From Aegilops tauschii subsp. strangulata (Eukaryota > Streptophyta > Magnoliopsida > Poales > Poaceae), in contig NC_053037.3 of NCBI RefSeq assembly GCF_002575655.3, positions 451,267,793 to 451,331,792 on the forward strand: a stretch of 64,000 bases of DNA, written 5' to 3'. The position numbers and the translations under genes are program-made. Positions 1-11,220 of the stretch are shown one piece after another (the stretch's first letter is position 1; every line of letters begins with the position of its first letter). The notes under the pieces are model-generated. The model did no database searches and was not told the DNA's origin. It worked only from the letters and a program-made list of their open reading frames with translations.

Positions 1-1157
1 GGCAATTCCAACTTGTAAGCAACTTCTCCCATACGCTCCAAGACTTTGTATGGTCCTACAAAACGTGGCGCTAACTTTCCCTTAACTCCAAAGCGCTTCA
101 CTCCTCGAAGTGGTGATACTCGAAGATACACTCTGTCTCCGACTTCGTAAACTGTCTCCTTGCGTTTAGAATCCGCATAACTCTTCTGCCTGGACTGGGC
201 TACCTTGAGCCTATCGCGAATCAACTTCACCTTCTGTTCAGACTCTTTAATCAAATCTGGTCCAAACAACTGGCGATCTCCAACTTCGTCCCACAACAAC
301 GGTGTCCTGCACCTCCTTCCGTACAGAGCTTCGAAAGGGGCCATCTTCAAACTAGATTGATAAATTTTGTTGTAAGAGAACTCTGCATACGGCAAATTGT
401 CGTCCCAACTAGATCCATAATCTAGCGCACAAGCTCTCAGCATGTCCTCCAAAATCTGATTGACTCTCTCGGTCTGTCCGTCTGTCTGTGGATGAAAGGC
501 TGTACTGAACTCTAGCCTGGTACCCAAAGTTTCATGCAATTGATTCCAAAACTTTGAAGTAAATTGGGTTCCTCTATCTGATACAATGGTCCTCGGACCT
601 CCATGCAGACATACGATCCTGGTCATGTATATCTTTGCCAACTTAGGACTTGTATAAGTGGTCTTTACTGGGATGAAATGAGCTACCTTCGTCAAACGAT
701 CGACTACAACCCATATCGAGTCATAGCCTGAACGAGTCCTGCGCAATCCTGTGATAAAATCCATGCCTAGCTTATCCCACTTCCATTCGGGTATCGGCAA
801 TGGTTGTAGCAATCCTGCCGGCTTCTGATGCTCTGCTTTTACACTCTGACATACATCACAAACTGCTACATACTCCGCAATATCCTTCTTCATTCCGGTC
901 CACCAGAAACTGTCCTTTAAATCCTGGTACATCTTGGTATTTCCTGGGTGAATCGAATATGATGAATCATGGGCCTCTTGCAAGATCAACTTCCTGATCT
1001 CCGGATCATTGGGCACATAAACGCGGTCCTCAAACCATAAGAAATCGTGCTCATCCTCATGAAATCCCTTGGCTTTTCCTTTACTCATCCTTTCCTTTAT
1101 CTCAGCAATTTCCTTGTCTGTCTTCTGAGCTTCTCTGATCTTATCCATCAAAGTAGA
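1..1157 (-). pseudogene. gypsy integrase, continuing gag-pol after an in-frame stop
   Basis: Integrase part of the same polyprotein. Reading on in frame past the TAG at 1158-1160 gives a complete integrase core. The zinc-binding HHCC motif runs from the HDSSYSIHPGNT segment (about 942-976) to CDVC (about 846-876). The catalytic triad is seen as MDFITGL (747-770), VSDRGTQF (560-590) and the Glu in TDGQTERVNQ (457-492). Sequence reaching position 1 resembles the C-terminal DNA-binding part. The single stop between RNase H and integrase would remove integrase from the polyprotein, so this copy could not integrate without readthrough or help in trans. Confidence 0.88.
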
Positions 1158-4100
1158 CTAAATCTCCAATGCTTCTACAAAGCCTCTCGGAACTATTTCC
1201 AAACATAGTTCGCGAAGATCCTCTGCTAACTCCTTGGGTAACTCTCCGGCCATGAGTGTGTTGACATGGCTCTTGCGGGTCAACGCATCGGCTACTACGT
1301 TAGCCTTCCCTGGGTGATAATGCAATCTCATATCATAATCCTTAATGAGCTCCAACCATCTCCTTTGCCTGAGATTCAACTCCTTCTGCGTGAAAATGTA
1401 CTTCAAACTCTTGTGATCCATGTACACCTCACAATGGTTTCCGATGAGAAAATTTCTCCACGTCTTCAACGCATGCACTACGACTGCTAACTCCAAATCA
1501 TGTGTAGCATAATTCAACTCATGGGGTTTAAGCTGTCTTGAGGCATATGAAACAACTCTTCCCTCCTGCATTAGCACTGCTCCAAGTCCTTGACGAGAAG
1601 CGTCGCAATATACTTCATAATCCTTGCGTTGATCTGGCAGAATCAACACTGGCGCTGTAACCAAACGTTTCTTCAACTCCTGGAAACTAGCCTCACATTC
1701 CTCAGTCCAATTGAATTTGGTGTCCTTCTTCAACAACTCGGTCATAGGTTTTGCAATCTTCGAGAAATTCTCAATAAATCTCTGGTAGTATCCTGCGAGT
1801 CCAAGAAAACCCCGGATCTCTCCAACTGTCGTGGGTGACTCCCAATTTGTCATAGTGTTAACCTTGGTGGGATCTACTGCTATTCCTTCTCCGGATATAA
1901 CATGTCCAAGGAATCCAACTTCCTTTAACCAAAACTCGCACTTGCTGAACTTGGCATATAACTGATGTTCTCTGAGCTTTCCAAGTACCAAACGCAAATG
2001 CTCCTTATGCTCTTCTTCATTCTTCGAATAGACCAGAATATCATCAATGAACACTACGACGAACTTATCCAAAAACTCCATAAACACTTTGTTCATCATG
2101 TTCATGAAATAGGCGGGTGCGTTAGTCAGGCCAAATGACATAACGGTGTACTCATATAGCCCATACCTTGTGGTAAAAGCTGTCTTGGGTATATCCTGCT
2201 CTCGAATCTTCAACTGGTGGTATCCTGATCGCAAATCAATCTTGGAAAATACTTTAGCTCCTTGTAGTCGGTCAAACAGATCATTGATCATCGGCAGTGG
2301 GTACTTGTTCTTGATTGTTACTTCATTCAATCCACGATAATCAACAACCATCCTCAACGATCCATCTTCCTTCTCCACTAGAAGTACGGGTGATCCCCAA
2401 GGTGACGAACTTGGGCGAATATATCCTTTATCCAGTAACTCCTTAATCTGCTTCTTAATTTCTTCCAAATCCTTAGCGGGCATCCTGTACGGTCTCTTAG
2501 ATATTGGCCCAGTGCCTGGCAAAAGCTCAATCAAAAACTCGATGTCTCTATCCGGTGGCATGCCTGGAAACTCCTGTGGAAATACGTCAGGGAAATCCTT
2601 CACCACTGGCACTTCCTCTTGTACAACTCCTGATAAGGAATTCACTTGACTCCTCTTCGGCACATGCCGGAATACATACTTAATCCTTCTTCCTTCTTGG
2701 GTAGTAAGCAAAATCGTCTTACTGGCGCAATCGATGTTTCCTCCATACATCGATAGCCAATCCATTCCCAAAATCACATCCAAACCTTGCGACTCCAAAA
2801 CTATTAGGTCTGAGGGGAAAACATGCCTACCTATGGCCAATGGTATCTGAAAACATCCTTGGCTTGCCATATACTCTGCTCCTGGCGAGGTTACTAACAT
2901 AGGTGTTCTAAGAACTTTGGTGGGCAACTTAAACTTATCCACAAATCCCCTTGATATGTATGAATGTGATGCACCAGTATCAAAAAGAACGATTGCAGTA
3001 AATGACTTAACCAAAAACTTACCTATTACTGCATCAGGTTGTGCTTCAACCTCCTTCACATTAACGTGGTTCACTTGTCCTCTGTTGAAAGGGTTCAGCT
3101 TCTTCCCCGAGCTTCCATTGCCATTTCCATTCTTAGCTTCTGGACAATCAGTGGCATAATGTCCAGTCTTCTGGCACTTGAAACAAGTAACGCGGCTTAG
3201 ATCCTTCTTGGCTGGGGTTGATGGGTTGGTACGGTTTTGTCCATTGCTTCCTCCGTTCCCATTGTCATTCTTGGGGCCACTATGATTCTGCGAGCTCCCT
3301 CCATTGTGATTGTGACCTCCATGGTTATGCTGAAGGTGTCCTCCCGAGTTCGGGGTAAAACGAGGCTTCTGGTGAGCTCCTGTACTGTACTTTCCTTGTC
3401 CATACTTCCTCTTACGACTCTCAATCTGCTGCTGCTTCCCTTCAATCATGAGAGCTCTATCTACCAACTCCTGGTAGTTGTTAAAAGTTGCCACCATCAA
3501 CTGCATGCTCAGCTCATCATTCAGTCCTTCCAGAAACTTCTCCTGCTTAGCTGCATCCGTAGCAACGTCATCTGGGGCATAACGTGCTAACTTACTGAAA
3601 TCCTCCACGTATTGGCCAACGGTACGTCCTCCTTGGCGTAAGTTGCGAAACTCACGCTTCTTCAAGGCCATAGCTCCTGCTGAAACGTGGGAAGTACGGA
3701 AAGCTTGCTGAAACTGGTCCCATGTGACAGTGTCAATGGGGTGAGTGGCTGTGTAATTCTCCCACCATGATGCTGCGGGTCCATCAAGATGATGTGCGGC
3801 AAAACGCACTCTCTCCGCATCTATGCATCCTGCAGTGGTCAGCTCCCTTCCAACCTTGCGGAGCCAATCATCTGCCACAATCGGCTCGGTGCTACTGGAG
3901 AACACCGGCGGATTCAGCCTAAGAAAACGGGCTAAGTGATCAACAGGTGGTGGTGGGTTGTTGTTGTTGTTGCCTTGGTTCTGAACTAGCACTTGCATCA
4001 AGGCATTCTGCTGCTGAATCAATTGAGGGATTCTTCGGTGGGAAAACAAATCCGGTGTCGCGTCTCGGAGGCATCTGATGGGTTTAGAAAAGATGAGAAG

Positions 4101-4160
4101 ATAGGATAGAATGAGGTCTAGAGGGAAAACACTACCCATATGCACATGAGACAAACACAA
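1158..4160 (-). pseudogene. gypsy gag-protease-RT-RNase H polyprotein
   Basis: A 1000-codon open frame encodes the capsid protein and enzymes of the element. In order: gag, a CCHC zinc knuckle [14 protein letters not shown] (about 3143-3190), the protease active site [12 protein letters not shown] (about 2950-2990), reverse transcriptase with an intact [11 protein letters not shown] catalytic motif (about 2021-2056), and RNase H starting [11 protein letters not shown] (about 1583-1612). The frame ends at a TAG (1160-1158), and integrase follows in the same frame, so the stop is a point mutation. The natural gag start is uncertain: an ATG at 4074 followed by PPRRD lies one frame away and joins the gag frame only across a 1-base shift near 4035. 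The 5' end of the open frame (4160-4075) is therefore probably leader. Confidence 0.9.
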
Positions 4161-4273
4161 TCATATCACTCCAATCAATTCAAACAAGGCATACAATCAA
4201 TCTAACTATCGTTACAAAGTGCTTGGACTATACTATATACATGGTGGAATACTACTACTAATTTGGTGGTCTA

Positions 4274-5005
4274 CTAGAAAAATTGCTTAGTCGAAGACTC
4301 CATGATATCTGCTCCGGCTTCATCCTCCCAATCATCATCACTGGGGTCCGAGTCAGTGTCGTCGATGATGATGTAGTTCTCCGGGCAAGTAGAATCGTCA
4401 TCATCTCCTCCTGGTGCTGGGTCTCCCATGAAAACTCCTAGCTTCTTTATCAGGTCGTCATTCTTCTCCAACAATGTTGCGATTTCCTCCTCATATCCAT
4501 CGTGTGTAGCCTTGAGTTCTTCCTCCAGTTCCATGATCCTTGTCTTTGCCTTCTTCAGTTCTATCATGTCTGTGCACATCTGGTTCTCCTAGCGACGAAT
4601 GTGCTGGTTTAACTCCTGAATGAAAGCTGCAATAGGTCTATCCTTCCTAGTGCTGATCATCTCCCATTGCTCGTCTCGGCGCCCACAAATCTGATAGATA
4701 GTATCCTTGAGATCATTGTGGTACACTTCTCCAATGCGTCCCATGGTGATGTGGGCTGCCATGCTCTTTCCTAGACTCTAGGTTGGTGCATCAAAGGAAA
4801 ACTCTATGGGCTCAGTGACTGGCATGAACGTCCTTCCTGGAACTTGAACTTGAATCATCCAGCGCTCCTCTTCTGGTAGTGTGGCGTTGTAGGTTCCGGT
4901 GAAGCTTGGTATTCCGATGTTCAGGTACTTAGTAACTTCCTTCAAGTGTCGTCCAAAAGGTGTATCCTCATCCGGTTGCGCGAACTTGTTCCTTGCATCT
5001 GCCAT
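4274..5005 (-). pseudogene. extra ORF between primer-binding site and gag (coiled coil, acidic tail)
   Basis: Two open pieces (5005-4778 and 4579-4274) and the sequence between them lie in one frame, giving about 244 codons from MADARNKFAQPDED to the final stop. Two TAG codons interrupt it, near 4777 and near 4590. The first half has no motif I recognise. The second half has a leucine-rich heptad pattern (IELKKAKTRIMELEEELK) typical of a coiled coil, then a very acidic tail with runs such as GDDDD and DPSDDDWEDE. It is not Gag: the zinc-knuckle Gag is encoded downstream. Function unknown; a structural or host-interacting accessory protein is only a guess. Confidence 0.7.
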
Positions 5006-5100
5006 CCTAAAAGAGTGGAAGAAAGGAGAGGAGTTAGAAATGAGAAGACAGTACTGATCTAGGGCTTTAGCTTAGTGGTCGTGTCCTACAGTCAGCGTGT

Positions 5101-5112
5101 GCTCTGATACCA
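5101..5112 (-). other. primer-binding site of the gypsy element
   Basis: On the minus strand the sequence TGGTATCAGAGC lies four bases after the LTR end. It is the standard plant primer-binding site complementary to the 3' end of initiator methionine tRNA. It fixes the element orientation and the inner LTR boundary. Confidence 0.93.
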
Positions 5113-5116
5113 TCTT

Positions 5117-7744
5117 TGTAGCGACCAGACCTCAAACAGTCTAGTCTCTGTGCATCAGTGTCGTCCCTGGATCAGTAATGCTGACACGCACGGTACTTGA
5201 AGGATTTATAACAGAGTAGCAATCACACATGTATTACATCGAATGTCTCAAAAGAGAACTTAATACAATAAATACGGCTTAAGGCCATCTGAAAATGATG
5301 ACAGCGGAAGGCTTGGAAGATAAAGTGAGTCCATCAACTCCAACGGCATCACTGAGTATAAGACCACGACCTATGTCACCTTACTCATCGTCTGAGAAGT
5401 CTGCAACATGATACGTTGCAGCCCGAAAACGGGTCAGCACATGGAATATGCTGGCAATGTAACACATAGAGAGTAATGAACAGAATAATGCTATCACCAC
5501 ATGCATATTTGGCTGGTGGAAAGCTCTATGGTTACAGTTTTGCGAAAAGCCAATTTTCCCTACCACAAAGGAATAAATTTTATTTAACTATCATGGTGGT
5601 TGTTAAACATTGAGAAGGTACCTCCAACTCAATCCCAATTAAGAACGTGATTAACCCAATCAAATTAAATTAAGTAACATGATGATGAGATTCACATGAT
5701 AATCCAAAAACTAGATACTCAAGATGTCCATAACCGGGGACACGGCTAACCATGATTAGATCGTACACTCTGCAGAGGTTTGCGCACCTTTCCCCACAAG
5801 ACTCGATCGCCTCCGCTTGATTTCTCGCACTACATGGTGTTTGAGAAACGGATGACCGAGACAGAGTCTTTCAGAAACAATACTCTTTACTCCGGGTGGA
5901 CAGTTACACCTACTTTCCCCTACATCTGCTAGCCCACCTCTTCAAGAGGTCATGTAACCTACTCAACTATGCTAAAGCCCATAATATCTTGTGGCTGCAC
6001 ACGGAAGTTTCTAGCATGAAAAATCTCATGATCCCTCTGAGTCTGGGTGGCGGTCCATAGGATGATCACACGGGTACTCCGGGATATCCAAAAATACAGG
6101 CAACACTGGGTTCTCCAGGTGCCTCAATCCACCTAGATGTAAATTAAAGTTGCCACCTTAAGTTGAACCATTAATTAACAATCTCACATCTGTCATGGAA
6201 AAATTCACTCAAACCCAATCCACGTCTACGAGCATAGCATAGCAATATAAGCAAATGTAGAAGTAACTCCCAATGGTTTGATATAAACAGGGCAATAGGT
6301 ACTACCTCAACTACTTCCCAAAACCCACATTTTAATCAGATCCTAATCATGCAATAGTTTGAGGATTGATCTAATGCAATAAAACTGGGTGGTAAAGAGG
6401 TATGATCAAAGTGTTACTTGCCTTGCTGATGATCCGTGAAACCTAGAGACTCGTAGTAGCACGCTTCGCACTCCGGGTACTCTATCGCAAACAAACAATA
6501 CATACATAAGCAATCAAGCAAGGGTGCACGGGTAAAACTCATAATAAAAGATCTAACCATAAAGTTCAACTTAAGAACTCCGGTTTGCAAAAAGAAACAA
6601 ATCGAACGAAGCAACGAAACTCAAACGGCGAAAGAAACAAGCTTTGTTTACTAATCTGGACCTAAGTCAAATTTTACAGTAGCAAAAACTTGTTTGAGTT
6701 GGTTAAACAGAAAGAGGGTTTCGATACAAAACTCCAGGCGCTTGAATCGCCTGATTCCGATAAACGAGCGAAAAGTTATACTAAAACGAAAAACAGATCG
6801 AAAATCGCGATCGAAAATAATCATGAAAAATACAAGAAAAAGAAAAACTGACGAACAGGCTAACGAACGAGCGTTCGCTGTTTGCAGTTAAACGACGAAA
6901 ACCGTTCGTTAAAACGAACGTACGGACGAACGTCCACAAAATAAATAAACCGAAAAAAAATAAAATCGATCTAAAAAATAAACCGGGGTTTTCTAAAAAA
7001 ACACGCACGGTTTTCCGGAGAAAACCGGCGACGGCGGCGGTCAACCTCGAGTGGCGGGACGGCGGTGGCGGGGCGGCTCCGGCATCAGGCGGGGTCGGCG
7101 GCGGGGCTCCGGGCGGCGGCGCGGCCGCGGATCGGGGCGGCGGCGGCGGCGGGGCGGCGGCTAGGGTTTCGCGGGGCAGGCGGGCGGCTCGGGCTCGGCT
7201 GCGGGGCTCGGCCTCCCGGCTTATAAAGGCCGGCCGGGCCAGAGTCCTAGCCGGACACGGCCCGGTAGGTCGGTTCGTTTTTTTTTAAATCAGACATGCA
7301 GAAAAAGAAAGAAAAGAAATACTAAACGGACTCCAAAAATCCCGAAATAAATTTTTCCCGTTCTCTAAAAATACGCCGGACAAGATGAACATTTATTTGG
7401 GCCTAAAATGCAATTTTGAAAAATGTGTATTTTCCTAATTCAAATAAAATCAAATGTTTGTTTTTAATATTTTTCCTCCAATATTTCATTATTTTTGGAG
7501 AAGTCATATTATCCCCTCTCATATATTTGATATGAAATATTTTCGGAGAGAAAATAATTAAAACAAATGATCCTATTTTCAAAATTTGAGAAAACCCAAA
7601 TATGAAAATAACGAAATCCCAACTCTCTCCGTGGGTCCTTGAGTTGCGTAGAATTTCTAGGATCGCAAAACAAAACGCAATAAAATATGTTATGCATGAT
7701 GATCTAATGTATAACATTCCAAATTGAAAATTTGGGATGTTACA
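5117..7744 (-). repeat. 5' LTR of the gypsy element (2628 bp)
   Basis: On the minus strand it starts TGTAACATCCCAAATTTTC and ends GTCGCTACA, giving TG...CA termini. The inner end is next to the primer-binding site and the outer end abuts copia coding sequence, so both limits are sharp. A TATA box lies at 7221-7227 and is followed by a very GC-rich transcribed leader (about 7210-7030). The remaining part is AT-rich and holds no convincing gene. A small inverted repeat of 8-bp arms (CGTTCGTT/AACGAACG) lies at 6903-6920. Confidence 0.9.
7221..7227 (-). promoter_or_regulatory. TATA box of the gypsy LTR
   Basis: The minus strand reads TTTATAA in a GC-rich setting, followed downstream by a CG-rich leader with AAACCCTAG (7169-7161) and CCGCCG repeats. 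Position and context fit the U3/R core promoter. Confidence 0.6.
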
Positions 7745-9970
7745 AGGACAGTCATTGAGATGGCTCGGACGATGCTTGATGAATACAAGACACCAAGGAA
7801 GTTCCGTCCAGAAGCCATTGATACTGCATGCCATGTCATCAACCATGTTTGTCTTCACAAGCTTCTGAAGAAGACATCCTATGAGCTCCTAACTGGTAAG
7901 AAGCCAAACGTCAGTTACTTCAGAGTATTTGGTGCTAGGTGCTGGATCAAGGATCCACATCACACTTCAAAATTTGCACCGAAAGCACATGAAGGTTTTA
8001 TGCTTGGTTACGAAAAGGATTCGCACTCCTACAGGGTCTTCAACCTCTTTCACTATAAAGTGGTTGAAACCGTAGATGTGCGGTTCGATGAGACTAACGG
8101 CTCACAAAGAGAGCACCTGCGAAATGTGCTAGATGAAGTTCCACCTAGTGAATCCATCAAGCTCATGGGAACTGGAGAAATCATACCGTCTGAAGCACAG
8201 GCTGAAGAGGAACTTATCATTTCTGCACCTAATCAACCTGAAGACAATGCTCAGCCTGAAGTCAATGCACAAAATGAAGACAATGATCAGCAAGAGCAAA
8301 ATCTTCGTCCAGTTCATCCTCGTGTTGCAAATGAAGTACAGATTGAGAAGATAATTAATAGCATCAATGCACCTGGTCCACTCACTCGTTCAAGAGCAAC
8401 ACAGCTAGCAAATTTCTGTGGGCACTTTGCATCTGTCTCTATATCTGAACCCAAGAAAGTTGCTGAAGCCTTCATGGAACCTAAGTGGATTCAAGCTATG
8501 CAAGAAGAGCTTCAACCGTTCGAGCTGAACAATGTGTGGGAATTGATCAAGCGTCCTAACCCTCGCAAGCACAACATCATAGGCACCAAATGGATATATC
8601 GCAACAAGCAAGATGAGCATGGTCAAGTTGTCAGAAACAAGGCTCGTCTCGTTGCCCAAGGGTACACTCAAGTTGAAGGGATTGACTTTGATGAAACATT
8701 TGCTCCCGTGGCTAGGCTTGAAGCTATTCGCATACTGCTAGCCTATGCCAACCATCACAACATCCTTCTCTATCAAATGGATGTGAAAAGTGCCTTTCTC
8801 AATGGCAAGATTCAAGAAGAAGTGTATGTTGCACAACCACCTAGCTTTGAAGATCCAAAACATTCTGATATGGTATACAAGCTCAACAAGGCACTGTATG
8901 GCCTCAAACAAGCCCCTCGTGCTTGGTATGACACACTCAAAGATTTCCTGAAGAGAAAAGGCTTCAAACCTGGTTCTCTAGATCCTACACTCTTCACGAA
9001 GACATATGATGGAGAACTATTTGTGTGCCAAATCTATGTGGATGACATTATCTTCGGCTGCACTGACAAGAGATACAATGATGAGTTTGGACACATGATG
9101 CAAGAGCAATATCAGATGTCCATGATGGGTGAGCTGAAGTTCTTCCTTGGTCTTCAAATTCGTCAGCAAAGCAACGGCATCTTCATATCTCAAGAGAAAT
9201 ACCTCAAAGACTGCCTGAATAAGTTTGGAATGCAAGATTGCAAAGGTTACACGACGCCAATGCCAACCAAGAGTCATGTGAGTCCCGACGCCAATGGTAA
9301 AGAGTTTGATCAAAAGGTATACCGCTCCATGATTGGTTCTTCACTTTATTTATGTGCATCTAGGCCAGATATCATGCTTAGTGTTTGCATGTGTGCCCGA
9401 TTTCAAGCGGTACCAAAGGAATCACATCACTTAGCTGTGAAGCGAATTCTTCGATACTTGGCTTACACCCCAACACTAGGATTATGGTATCCAAAGGGCT
9501 CAGAGTTTGATCTAGTTGGATTCTCGTATGCTGATTATGTTGGTGACAAGGTGGATCGCAACTCTACATCAGGCACATGTCACGTCTGTTGGTCTTCAAA
9601 GAAGCAGAACTGTGTGTCTCTCTCCACTGCTGAATCTAAATACATTGCTGCTGGATCTTACTGCGCTCAGCTTCTATGGATGAAGCAGACTCTCAAGGAC
9701 TATGGTATCCATCTGAAGCAAGTGCCTCTCTACTGTGACAATGAAAGCGCCATCAAGATTTCCAATAACCCAGTTCAGCACTCGAAGACAAAGCACATTG
9801 AAATTCGTCATCACTTTCTCAGAGATCATGTCATGAAGGAAGATATTGACATCATACACGTCAACACTGAAGAGCAATTGGCAGATATCTTCACAAAGCC
9901 CTTGGATGAGAAAAGGTTTTGCAAGTTGCGGTGTGAGCTAAATATCTTAGAATCCTCAAATGTCATGTAA
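7745..9970 (+). pseudogene. copia pol 3' part: integrase C-terminus, reverse transcriptase, RNase H
   Basis: An uninterrupted frame of about 740 codons. It begins inside integrase ([17 protein letters not shown]) because the gypsy element replaced what came before. RT follows, with [11 protein letters not shown] (about 8775-8808), [14 protein letters not shown] and the intact catalytic motif [10 protein letters not shown] (about 9030-9055). RNase H has the [11 protein letters not shown] block, CDNESAIK (about 9730) and [11 protein letters not shown]. It ends with the usual [14 protein letters not shown] sequence. No stop or frameshift is visible, so the copy was young when split. It cannot make a full polyprotein because its 5' part is cut away. 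Confidence 0.92.
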
Positions 9971-11220
9971 TTGGACACACATCCTAACCCTTATGCATGT
10001 TGATGACTTAGATGTGCAACACACGAAGTAAAGTATATCTTCAATCAATGAAGACATACACTCTAAGTGTGAATACATTAATGTGGAATTTGACTTCGGA
10101 GCGCCACGACAATTGTGCGCCGTGTCTGGGTCTAATATTTCCTATACGGTGGGTAACGCCACCACCAAACTTTTGTTTGAAGTGTTTCATTTGGCGTTAC
10201 ATTTGCAAAGTCTTCACATTTGGCTTGTTTTCAACATTGATTGGTCCTCATGTTTATATTCATCATATTGATTTAGTCTTACTCAGACATATTCATAGAT
10301 TTGTGTTTTGTCCTCTACAACATTCACTTATAGCTGTGTCTTCTTGCTTGAATATTTTCATCTAAGTGAATGTGATCGGACCCCAACCTCTTCTATGCTT
10401 CTACCTCAAATTCTATCTATCCAAATCATATGCATTCTATTGAAACTGTCGAATGTCTTCTCTGTGTCCTTGTTGGCAGAAGATATAGAGACAAAAGTTT
10501 AATCTGTTTTAAATGATATATCCTTATTGCCTGAAACCCGGAGAAGCCAGAACGACCACCCGACAGTCCAGGCGTGTGTGGGAACATGGAACGACTTCCA
10601 ATGTGTTGCATGTTCGCCATGTGTCCCTCAGATGTGAACCACCAGGGGCACCTGCGTAATTGAGTTGTGTTGTCCCTTTCCTTATAAATACACATCTCAT
10701 CGTGGTCAAAATCCTTCTCCCACCTCTCCACCTCGACAAACCCTAGCGCCACCGCTAGCTCTAGACGACGCCGGTGACAAAGCGCTTAGCTGTCGCGACC
10801 TCACCGCCGTAGGTGTCTTCCGTCACCAAGTTAGGGCACGGGAGATTGAACTGCTCGGCCTCCCACTCCACTCCGTCTAGCAGTTCTTCGTGTGGTAATT
10901 AAAGCTTACTTTACTGCCTTTTTGATCCGATAGATTCATCCTTCTCTACCAAAAGTGGTTTCTAAACCTACAAAATTGGATCTATCATGTTCTGCATCTC
11001 ATATCATGCCTAGTATATTTACTTATGCTTCATAAATAGTTAGATTCCTCACTTGTACCTATTCTTGGATTCGTACAACTCTGGAACCAACTCTCAACAT
11101 ATAAGTGAATGTCTTCGCGCTATGAGGTCAATGTCTTCAAACTGATTTATCTTCAAATTCTTCTGAGAATGCATATGACCTCTTCCCCTTCCCTCGCATC
11201 TCTAATGCTGTCACAGGTAC
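9971..11220 (+). other. copia region between pol and env-like ORF, with promoter-like and intron-like signals
   Basis: No long coding frame. A gene-like block stands out: a TATA box at 10683-10690, a pyrimidine-rich stretch (CTTCTCCCACCTCTCCACC) and the telo-box AAACCCTAG at 10738-10746. Further on, a sequence ending TGCTGTCACAG just before 11217 looks like a 3' splice site immediately ahead of the env-like ATG. This suggests a separate spliced transcript for the env-like ORF, which is inference. Confidence 0.5.
10683..10690 (+). promoter_or_regulatory. candidate internal TATA box for the env-like ORF
   Basis: TATAAATA, about 55 bp before a telo-box motif and about 535 bp before the env-like ATG. 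It resembles a plant core promoter in context. Unproven. Confidence 0.4.

Larger units (their letters stand above)
1..7744 (-). mobile_element. Ty3/gypsy LTR retrotransposon, 5' LTR to integrase (truncated by window edge)
   Basis: On the minus strand the order is LTR (7744-5117), primer-binding site, an extra ORF, gag, protease, reverse transcriptase, RNase H, then integrase running off position 1. The 5' LTR ends exactly at 7744, where copia integrase coding sequence resumes, so this element inserted into the copia element to its right. The would-be 5-bp target duplication is AGGAC at 7745-7749; its partner lies outside the window. Domain order and the single gag-pol frame fit a chromovirus-type gypsy element, but the chromodomain would lie beyond position 1, so the clade is inferred. 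Few disabling mutations are visible, suggesting a fairly young insertion. Confidence 0.93.
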
